Position numbers and translations under genes: made by a program. From positions 1 to 34,301 of IMG/VR virus record IMGVR_UViG_3300047374_000049: a stretch of DNA of 34,301 bases, one strand, 5' to 3'. The DNA is from a virus. Below the pieces are notes generated by a model. The model did not search any database, had not been told where the DNA came from, and worked only from the letters and a program-made list of their open reading frames with translations. Below are positions 29,213-34,301 of this stretch, piece by piece. Every line of letters begins with the position of its first letter. Within the stretch, counting starts at the first letter, position 1.

Positions 29213-29335
29213 ATGCAGAAAGTTGCTGGAATGTTGTTTACATATGCGCTACTCAGCCTGTGGGTCATGGGCTGGCTAGACATATTCGGGCCACAATATA
29301 CGTGGTGGAATTTAATCTATCTTATGGGGGGTTGA
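29213..29335 (+). CDS. Small membrane peptide, 40 aa
   Basis: MQKVAGMLFTYALLSLWVMG is one membrane span, followed by 'PQYTWWNLIYLMGG', possibly a second, interfacial segment. AAGGGGAA lies eight bases before the ATG. The TGA is followed after one base by the HNH start. The role is unknown. Confidence 0.65.
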   Translation: MQKVAGMLFTYALLSLWVMGWLDIFGPQYTWWNLIYLMGG

Positions 29336-29336
29336 T

Positions 29337-30026
29337 ATGGAAATCATCACACGCAAAGAGGCACAAGAAAAAGGGCTGCCTCGATACTTCACTGGCAAGC
29401 CGTGCAAGCATGGGCATGTTTGTGAACGGTTTGTTGCGCAGAAAACGTGCGTTGAATGCAAGCAAAAATTTGACAAAGAGTATTACGAGAAAAACAAAGA
29501 ACGCTTGTTAAAAAAAGTGAAGAATTACGCGGAAGTAAACAAAGATAAAATTACGCAGTATAATTTAGAATACTATGCAAGCAACAAAGAACACATGAAG
29601 AAAAACTCTTCACAGAGGTACAAAGAGAAACGTGAAGAAATACGGGAAAAAACGAAAGAATACTATCAAAGAAACAGTGAAAAAATACGCGCTAGGGTGC
29701 GTGAATACAGTCTAAAAAACAAAGAAAAGGTGCGTGCGGCAAGAAAAGCTTACAGATTAAAAAACGTTGCCGTGTTGACGGTTATAAAAACAAATAGAAA
29801 AAGACACGTCAAAAAAGCAACGCCATTTTGGGCGGATATGCAACGTATAAAGGTGAAGCACAAGGAGCGTATCGCCATGACAAACATGACAGGTCTTGAA
29901 CATCACGTTGATCACATTGTGCCGTTGCAGGGTGCAAACGTGTGTGGCTTAAATATACCAGCAAACATGCGGGTTATTTTAGCAAGGGATAATATAAGCA
30001 AAAGAAACAAATGGGAGACAGTATAA
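29337..30026 (+). CDS. HNH endonuclease with N-terminal zinc ribbon
   Basis: A 229-residue endonuclease. The N-terminus has a zinc site ('GKPCKHGHVCERF' and 'KTCVECKQKF'). The middle is a long, lysine-rich helical repeat built on 'YYEKNKE / YYASNKE / YYQRNSE / YSLKNKE'. The C-terminus carries the HNH core 'EHHVDHIVPLQGANVCGLNI' with 'NMRVI' and a final 'NISKRNKW'. Such enzymes are often mobile in phages. The gene is distinctly AT- and lysine-rich against its neighbours, a sign of acquisition, yet its stop overlaps the next start (TAATG). Confidence 0.88.
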   Translation: MEIITRKEAQEKGLPRYFTGKPCKHGHVCERFVAQKTCVECKQKFDKEYYEKNKERLLKKVKNYAEVNKDKITQYNLEYYASNKEHMKKNSSQRYKEKREEIREKTKEYYQRNSEKIRARVREYSLKNKEKVRAARKAYRLKNVAVLTVIKTNRKRHVKKATPFWADMQRIKVKHKERIAMTNMTGLEHHVDHIVPLQGANVCGLNIPANMRVILARDNISKRNKWETV

Positions 30027-30994
30027 TGGTCGGAAAACTTACACCTGATAACATGCTATCAGCCTCGCGCATCGCGCAGCTTATGGGGCAATCACCATAT
30101 GCCACGCAAAACGAATTGCTGTCAGACATGCTTATGGTAGACGAAGGCGTGACGCCGCGCCCTATCGAACAGAATGAACTCATGGCATGGGGCGACATCC
30201 ATGAGGGTGCAATCATCGCAGAAGCATCACGCCGCCTTGGCCTTGTCGATGTCGAAGACGACTTCGCGCAAGCGTTCTTCCATGACAAGCTTCGCCTTGC
30301 AGCATCGCTGGACGGCATGGCCACAGGCACGCGTCTCATAAAAGAAGACCACGCGCAGGGCATCATCATCCCCGGCACGGCAAACGCAATCCAGTTAACC
30401 GACAAAAAATTGTTGCTGGAATGCAAGACAACACAGGCAGCGCCAGAAGATGTGCCGCCACCACATCGCGGCGTGCTACAGCTACAGGCGCAGATGATGT
30501 GCGCTGGTGCAAGCTTGGGCGCGGTGTGTGTACTCTATCGCGGGTCTACCTTGCGCATGTTCCTGTACCACGCTGACGCTGGCGTACAGGCACGCATTGC
30601 ACAGGCTGTCGAAGAGTTTGAGCAACGCCGCAGAGACATAGACTGGTATCCGCTGATGTCACCAGCCGATGGCAACGTGGCCTACAGCCGGGTCGATGAT
30701 GTGGCACAGCCGCTGGACGTATCAGACGGCGAAGTTCAGGACGCTATCGAGGCTTTGCTTGAGGCGAAGCGTGCAAAAAAAGAGTGCGACCAGATTATCG
30801 CTGACGCGGAAACGGTCATCAAGGATTATATGGGCAACCATGAAGAAGCAAACACCGTTGTGGATGGCAAAAGGGTTATCGTTAAGTGGGGCATGCGCAA
30901 CATGAAAGCTACGCAAGAGAAGGTTGTGCCGGCAAAGCCAGCCATGCGCGTGCGTCAGAATGCTTTGACCGTGAAGGAGCTTGGCGATGTATAG
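30026..30994 (+). CDS. YqaJ / lambda-exonuclease-like recombination nuclease
   Basis: A 322-residue exonuclease. 'LSASRIAQLMGQSPYATQNEL' and 'WGDIHEGAIIAEA' open the family fold; 'LAASLDGMA' supplies the aspartate (D96) and 'LLLECKTT' the E-x-K pair (E132, K134); 'GVLQLQAQMMCAG' follows. This matches YqaJ-type 5'-3' exonucleases that start single-strand annealing. No Bet/Erf/RecT partner is apparent; the SSB-like protein or a host annealase may serve. The C-terminal 100 residues form a coiled coil and a basic tail. GGGAGA supports the ATG at 30026 rather than one five codons earlier. Confidence 0.88.
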   Translation: MVGKLTPDNMLSASRIAQLMGQSPYATQNELLSDMLMVDEGVTPRPIEQNELMAWGDIHEGAIIAEASRRLGLVDVEDDFAQAFFHDKLRLAASLDGMATGTRLIKEDHAQGIIIPGTANAIQLTDKKLLLECKTTQAAPEDVPPPHRGVLQLQAQMMCAGASLGAVCVLYRGSTLRMFLYHADAGVQARIAQAVEEFEQRRRDIDWYPLMSPADGNVAYSRVDDVAQPLDVSDGEVQDAIEALLEAKRAKKECDQIIADAETVIKDYMGNHEEANTVVDGKRVIVKWGMRNMKATQEKVVPAKPAMRVRQNALTVKELGDV

Positions 30995-31205
30995 GATTAC
31001 ACCAGCCCAGCATCGCGTTCTGAGCGCCATACAGACGCTATCTGAGGCGCAGGGGTACGTTCCTAGCTACACACAGCTAGCGGCTACCCTGAACGTCTCC
31101 AAGCAAGCCATAGGAAAGCATGTGGAAATCATGTGCGACCGTGGCATATTGCGAAAAACCTACGGCCAGCGCCACACGCTGGAGATAGTGAAGGGGGCGC
31201 AGTAG
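30987..31205 (+). CDS. LexA-type winged-helix DNA-binding protein
   Basis: A 72-residue protein that is only a DNA-binding domain: 'TPAQHRVLSAIQTLSEAQGY' (first helix), 'PSYTQLAATLNVSKQAIGKHV' (turn and recognition helix), 'CDRGILRKTYGQRHTLEIV' (wing). It resembles the N-terminal domain of LexA but has no peptidase part, so it cannot self-cleave. It is the last gene of the rightward operon, overlaps the exonuclease end by 8 bp and may regulate early transcription. Confidence 0.82.
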   Translation: MYRITPAQHRVLSAIQTLSEAQGYVPSYTQLAATLNVSKQAIGKHVEIMCDRGILRKTYGQRHTLEIVKGAQ

Positions 31206-31222
31206 CCCCCTTACTTTTTATT
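31191..31222 (+). terminator. Rho-independent terminator of rightward operon
   Basis: AAGGGGGC (31191-31198) pairs with GCCCCCTT (31205-31212) around six bases, followed by ACTTTTTATT. The stop codon of the winged-helix gene (31203-31205) lies in the loop and stem. The plus and minus genes converge here. On the minus strand no T run follows, so it mainly stops rightward transcription. Confidence 0.9.
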
Positions 31223-31579
31223 GCGCTTCTCTAGCAATCCCTCAACAGCACCGCCGCCAAAGTAAAAGCCCAGTATCAACAGCATCGCATAGTTGATGCT
31301 AAACTGATCCATGACCTTGGTGACGTCATCAGGGTTGCCCCTGCCAGATAGCGTCATGCCCATCACAATGGCGAAGCAAGTCACATAGGTGAAGCCAAAC
31401 ATAAACGCTAGCATGCGCTGCGCTATCTTAAATGGCGCGTAAGCCTGTAGCAAATCCGTCTTTGCCTTTGACTTTACCGCTACTTCCTCTTCTGTGCTAG
31501 TGTGCATGCTGTCGATAAGGTCAATGCCTTGCTTCACGACATCACCAGACCCAAGTATCTTTGCTAATATTCCTAACAT
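31211..31579 (-). CDS. Holin (GTA_holin_3TM-like)
   Basis: A 122-residue membrane protein. After an amphipathic N-terminus, 'KAKTDLLQAYAPFKIAQRMLAF' leads into a first span ('MFGFTYVTCFAIVMGMTL'); a second span is 'YAMLLILGFYFGGGAVEGLL', with a basic end. The 'APF...RxxLA' and 'LGFYFGGxxxE' motifs are those of the 3TM holin found in gene transfer agents and marine phages. It would open the inner membrane for the endolysin encoded directly upstream on the same strand. Confidence 0.85.
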   Translation of the reverse strand: MLGILAKILGSGDVVKQGIDLIDSMHTSTEEEVAVKSKAKTDLLQAYAPFKIAQRMLAFMFGFTYVTCFAIVMGMTLSGRGNPDDVTKVMDQFSINYAMLLILGFYFGGGAVEGLLEKRNKK

Positions 31580-31951
31580 CTAATAACTCCACACGTTAGA
31601 CCGGGGCGGCTTGGTGTATGTGTCCAAGTGCAAGAAACGATTGCGCCCAGACTGTGCCACGCCTATGCCGGTAAAGCCTAGCTCGAACGCTAGGCGCATA
31701 ATGTTGTATGCGTCAGCCCCGCCGCACGCGATATCTACAGCCAGCCCCATCGTGTGTATGCCCGGCCTGTCCTTCGCCGCTTCCACCGGGTGTGTCTCAT
31801 GGCGGTAGCCGCTGGTCACGGTCATCGCCTTGCCGTGTGCTGTGCGTAGCGCTTGCAGCTTATCCATGAAGCTGGCTTGCATCTCGCACTTGCCTGTATG
31901 GCTGCATGTAAACTCAGCCTCGGTAAAGTTTGGGTAGTTGTCCCAGTTCAT
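31580..31951 (-). CDS. Endolysin, M15 peptidase
   Basis: A 123-residue peptidase of the M15_3 type. 'TVTSGYRHETHP' (SGYR at 47-50) and 'GIHTMGLAVDI' provide zinc ligands His66 and Asp73, and 'RFLHLD' gives His108 with Asp110. These enzymes cut the peptide part of peptidoglycan. No signal sequence or cell-wall-binding domain is present, so it depends on the holin. Its ATG overlaps the previous TGA (ATGA), and one position separates it from the holin gene. Confidence 0.92.
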   Translation of the reverse strand: MNWDNYPNFTEAEFTCSHTGKCEMQASFMDKLQALRTAHGKAMTVTSGYRHETHPVEAAKDRPGIHTMGLAVDIACGGADAYNIMRLAFELGFTGIGVAQSGRNRFLHLDTYTKPPRSNVWSY

Positions 31952-32367
31952 ATGCCACCTCTCACCACCGCCAGCGCATGCTGCCAGCTATCTATCTCTA
32001 CGTCCGGCTCGTCAAAGCTCCGCGCACTGATGCGCTTGCTTACCGTGCCGACACTATCCAGCGCGGTGAATATTACCTTGCGCCGGTCAATTGCTACTGA
32101 CGCTATTATATCATACGCGCCGCGCTCTGCCTTCTTTTTAGTTAGCCCCATGCCATAGTTAAAGTGATAGCATGGCGTGCGTCCGTCTGCCTCTGGCAGC
32201 ATGTTGCGTGCCTTCACCTGTATGCGCAGATAGCCAACATCATCCCACGCCAGCAAGTCTATCTTGTCCTGTTGTGCCATAGCCGCGCCCATGATGCCCG
32301 GCATTCCCAACACAGCGGCGCAAGCGACATGCTCGCCTATTAGCCCCGTCCTTGTTTCCCCCGCCAT
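31948..32367 (-). CDS. PD-(D/E)XK-like nuclease in the lysis cassette
   Basis: A 139-residue protein. 'GLIGEHVACAAVLGM' has a glutamate at 12, 'QQDKIDLLAWDD' an aspartate at 37, and 'LRIQVKARN' the Q-x-K form of the catalytic pair (Q50, K52); 'YDIIASVAIDRRKVIF' follows. This resembles small PDDEXK endonucleases (PDDEXK_5-like). Its job in a lysis cassette is unclear; debranching or host DNA breakdown are possible. The ATG at 32367 overlaps the previous TAA (TAATG); an upstream extension is rejected. Confidence 0.7.
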   Translation of the reverse strand: MAGETRTGLIGEHVACAAVLGMPGIMGAAMAQQDKIDLLAWDDVGYLRIQVKARNMLPEADGRTPCYHFNYGMGLTKKKAERGAYDIIASVAIDRRKVIFTALDSVGTVSKRISARSFDEPDVEIDSWQHALAVVRGGI

Positions 32368-32807
32368 TATAGCCCTTTCAGATACAACACCCACCACATA
32401 AGCATAGCAAGTCCTACAAACCCTGCTATGATTAGAACAACTATTATAATGATTTCTATGATTTGTTTGTTGCGCTTACGCCGGGCAGCTAGTGCCGCCT
32501 GTCTGTTCTTACGCGCTACCGCTTGATAGTTTAGCCAGTCCGTCCACAAGTTGGGCCTCCCGTGCCAGATCATCAACTGCTTTAGCTCTTCTTCTTGCTG
32601 CTTGAGCTTTTCCAGATGCATGAATTCTTCTAGGTCGCCGGATGCAAATGGACTGCGCTTTTTCTTTTCTGCTTTGCGGCGCAAGTCCTCAGTCGCGTTG
32701 ACGTATGATGCGATCTTGTCCGCGCAGTCTGACAATTCTTTGCCGTTCTGCACAAATTGCTTGACCACCTGAAAAGCGGCGTTGGCGGCAGCAAGCTCGG
32801 CAAGCAC
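32367..32807 (-). CDS. Coiled-coil membrane protein
   Basis: A 146-residue protein. It has a helical N-terminus 'ELAAANAAFQVVKQFVQNGKEL', a charged coil ('EEFMHLEKLKQQEEELKQLM'), 'GRPNLWTDWLNYQAVARKNR', and one C-terminal membrane span of isoleucine/valine-rich residues ('IIIIVVLIIAGFVGLAML'). The same order is familiar from proteins of unknown function in marine phages. A lysis-accessory or spanin-like job is inferred from the neighbours only. The start is GTG with GGAAGGA eight bases ahead. Confidence 0.75.
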   Translation of the reverse strand: MLAELAAANAAFQVVKQFVQNGKELSDCADKIASYVNATEDLRRKAEKKKRSPFASGDLEEFMHLEKLKQQEEELKQLMIWHGRPNLWTDWLNYQAVARKNRQAALAARRKRNKQIIEIIIIVVLIIAGFVGLAMLMWWVLYLKGL

Positions 32808-32810
32808 TAG

Positions 32811-32957
32811 CTAGTCCTTCCGTGATTTCCATAGGTTCCGCGACAGCATGGCTATTGTCAGTATAATCGCCACAAGAGACAGCCACTCATTAAGAACATT
32901 GATCCACCACGGAGCAGTCAGGCCACCAGCATATAAAGGGATATCGTTCTGGTTCAC
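32811..32957 (-). CDS. Small membrane protein, 48 aa
   Basis: This ORF reads (GTG) VNQNDIPLYAGGL, 'APWWINVLNEWLSLVAIILT' and 'IAMLSRNLWKSRKD'. It is one membrane span with a basic cytoplasmic end. The GTG overlaps the TGA of the upstream virion gene (GTGA), and the stop is 4 bp before the next GTG. A pinholin or antiholin-type role is possible but unproven. Confidence 0.68.
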   Translation of the reverse strand: MNQNDIPLYAGGLTAPWWINVLNEWLSLVAIILTIAMLSRNLWKSRKD

Positions 32958-33448
32958 CCTGCAATCTCCGTAAGTGTAATCGTGCTAATTGCGCTGTATT
33001 CACTAGGCCTTCTATTAATATCTAATTGATTTCCGCCAACTAAAACTTGTATTTTATAAGTGGTTGCAGAAGTTGTTGCAGGGCTATCAAGAAACTTCAT
33101 ACTTGCTGTCTCACCTCTGTTTGCGTTAACAGTTACACCTACAGTAGTTTGAGTGCCTTGACCACTAAGCCCAAGACCAATAGATGTGCCATCTCTAACA
33201 ATTCTATATTTTATTTGATTACCAGCATTTGTTGTATGTGCGCCAATGTTAAACTCTACCATAATTTTACTTGATGTGGAGATAGGCGTAATGCTTGCAG
33301 TTAAACTTGGAATATCAACAAAGCTAGTTGATGTTGTAGTAAAGTAATCAGACTTAACCGCTTGCACCACCTGCAACACAGTACCACTGGGCAACCCTGC
33401 GCTAGTAACAGCAGACAGAGACTGATTGTTTAGTTTAATTAAAGCCAT
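32954..33448 (-). CDS. Fibre-associated beta-rich virion protein
   Basis: A 164-residue protein beginning MALIKLNNQSLSAVTSAGLP, then 'GTVLQVVQAVKSDYFTTTS' and a beta-rich domain ('SSKIMVEFNIGAHTT', 'QIKYRIVRDGTSIGLG', 'TYKIQVLVGGNQLDI') ending 'ISTITLTEIAG'. An N-terminus like 'MAL-KLNNQSLxAVTSAGLPSG' is very common in marine phage fibre-cluster proteins. The leader GGAGACTGACATGGC is shared with the gene at 389-1417, so both are the second member of a duplicated fibre cassette. Probably a receptor-binding or tip accessory protein. Confidence 0.78.
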   Translation of the reverse strand: MALIKLNNQSLSAVTSAGLPSGTVLQVVQAVKSDYFTTTSTSFVDIPSLTASITPISTSSKIMVEFNIGAHTTNAGNQIKYRIVRDGTSIGLGLSGQGTQTTVGVTVNANRGETASMKFLDSPATTSATTYKIQVLVGGNQLDINRRPSEYSAISTITLTEIAG

Positions 33449-33457
33449 GTCAGTCTC

Positions 33458-34301
33458 CTATCCTATTAAGTAGCCTTGAAAGTGTGGCGTACCTTCGTCT
33501 GCGGTTGCATATTGGTACAAATACAAATTAGATACATTTACCCTAATGTAATCATTAGCTGTCATTTCTGTTATAAACGATGTGTGAGCAGGTAAATACG
33601 AAGTAATATTAGTGTAAGCGTAATATTCTCTAGCTATATCCCAAGTTGAAGCATCTGAACTGGTTTCAAAATCTACTATTATTGTTCCTGTTGTTGTGCC
33701 GCCATTAGAACTACAAGCAAAAGCATTTAACATAAAACAATAAAGTCCAGTTACAGGTGCTTTAAAATAATGATTGGTTGTATCGTAATAGTTTCCAGTA
33801 TTAAATATTGTACTGTTAAATTGTATTACACCATTAATACCCCCTGCCGTACCTATTCTTCTCATACTAAAAGCTGGTCTAGCTGGTGTAAGAATACGAC
33901 CAGTGCTATCAATAGTCATGGCAGTGTTAGTGCCAGCCGCATCACGAATAGTACCGACATCAAGATTGCCAGACACCGCTATGTTAGTGTCCAGCTTGGC
34001 AGATGTTACAGCACCGCTACCAATCTTGGCAGTCGTAATAGCCCCATCAGTAACCGTCTTTACAGCCAGCACATCACCCAGCGCAACAACAAAGTCGATG
34101 CTGTCTGAGCCTGTCAGTGCGCTGTCAAACACTAGGTTAGAACCCGACACTGTAAAGCTGTCTTGTGGTGCTTGAATAACACCGTTCAGAGATACTAGCA
34201 GTTGGTTAGCACTCTCTGGGTAGTATGCCGCAGACCCTAGCGTCAAAGCGTAGGTATCTGTAGCAGAAGCAGTAAGGCTGTCTAGCTTGTGAAAGCCACC
34301 G
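33458..34301 (-). CDS. Tail fibre with C1q-like tip (runs off the right edge)
   Basis: The visible part lacks the first few codons. The N-terminal module 'YALTLGSAAYYPE' matches the fragment at 1-203. The linker 'TNTAMTIDSTGRIL' and the terminal 'FQGYLIG' match the fibre at 1428-2252. The final 140 residues form a C1q-like jelly roll ('YFKAPVTGLYCFMLNAFAC', 'ANDYIRVNVSNLYLYQY'). If the window closes on itself the full protein is 290 residues. The open frame continues to the window edge, so the TTG often taken as a start is internal. Confidence 0.82.
   Translation of the reverse strand, partial: GGFHKLDSLTASATDTYALTLGSAAYYPESANQLLVSLNGVIQAPQDSFTVSGSNLVFDSALTGSDSIDFVVALGDVLAVKTVTDGAITTAKIGSGAVTSAKLDTNIAVSGNLDVGTIRDAAGTNTAMTIDSTGRILTPARPAFSMRRIGTAGGINGVIQFNSTIFNTGNYYDTTNHYFKAPVTGLYCFMLNAFACSSNGGTTTGTIIVDFETSSDASTWDIAREYYAYTNITSYLPAHTSFITEMTANDYIRVNVSNLYLYQYATADEGTPHFQGYLIG
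34128..34301. repeat. Window-end direct repeat, right copy
   Basis: This copy of the 174-bp end repeat differs from bases 1-174 at three positions by eye. Joining the copies restores one continuous fibre gene of 873 bp including stop. Because the repeat is inside a coding region far from the terminase genes, it is more likely an assembly overlap or circular closure than a packaging-made terminal repeat. Confidence 0.9.

Noticed and set aside
30011-30025. Earlier ATG for the YqaJ-like exonuclease
   Set aside because: It has no ribosome-binding site. The ATG at 30026 has GGGAGA in front and the common TAATG overlap.
1-34301. tRNA genes, CRISPR arrays, insertion sequences
   Set aside because: I found no cloverleaf, regular repeat-spacer pattern or transposase. 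The only recombinase is the small serine enzyme.

Overview
The window looks like an essentially complete genome, or nearly so, of a small lytic-type podovirus (short-tailed phage) of moderate GC, most like marine phages of alphaproteobacteria. The basis is a T7-style virion module: portal, Bbp19-like protein, scaffold, capsid, gp11-like and gp12-like tail tube proteins, gp14/15/16-position internal virion proteins, and a gp17-like fibre. There is no phage RNA polymerase, DNA polymerase, nucleotide-metabolism gene or tyrosine integrase, so transcription and elongation must rely on the host. The first 174 and last 174 bases are near-identical (3 mismatches by eye). This fits one circular or terminally redundant unit of about 34,127 bp cut inside a tail-fibre gene, although a tandem fibre duplication is not excluded.

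Layout. Almost everything is on the minus strand. Reading downward from 28,217: an Arc-like ribbon-helix-helix regulator, a Holliday-junction-resolvase-like nuclease, a small ORF, a C5 cytosine methyltransferase with a long overprinted ORF inside it, an SSB-like protein, a TOPRIM/AAA primase-helicase, a GTGCGA repeat array (candidate origin or operator), a conserved protein ending in an SSB-like tip, a winged-helix initiator, three zinc-ribbon or small proteins, a DUF6378-like protein, TerS, another zinc ribbon and TerL. Next come a T7 gp13-like GNAT protein, six tiny mostly basic proteins, portal, Bbp19-like protein and scaffold. A self-contained capsid unit follows (terminator, promoter, 5' hairpin, capsid, decoration-like protein, terminator). 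Then come the tail tube proteins, three internal virion proteins and the fibre cluster, which continues across the window ends to 32,954. A membrane/lysis cassette follows: two small membrane proteins, a PD-(D/E)XK-like protein, an M15 endolysin and a GTA-type holin.

Five or six genes at 28,321-31,205 run on the plus strand from a divergent promoter: an unknown 81-aa protein, a small serine recombinase, a 40-aa membrane peptide, an HNH endonuclease, a YqaJ/lambda-exo-like exonuclease and a LexA-type winged helix. They end at a strong terminator that overlaps the last stop codon.

How it fits together. The divergent region at 28,218-28,320 carries two matching dyads (ATATC-N5-GATAT). One covers the ribosome-binding site of the RHH gene and the other covers the plus-strand -10, which suggests an RHH-controlled switch. 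Replication would use the winged-helix initiator, the primase-helicase and the SSB-like protein, with YqaJ exonuclease and the HJR-like nuclease for recombination, and the host polymerase. Dense TAATG, ATGA and GTGA overlaps indicate translational coupling throughout. The most notable unexplained structures are the GTGCGA array, the RHH dyads, the capsid unit's own promoter, the overprinted ORF in the methyltransferase and the duplicated C1q-like fibre cassettes. No tRNA, CRISPR array or insertion sequence was seen. No gene-free stretch exceeds about 175 bp.
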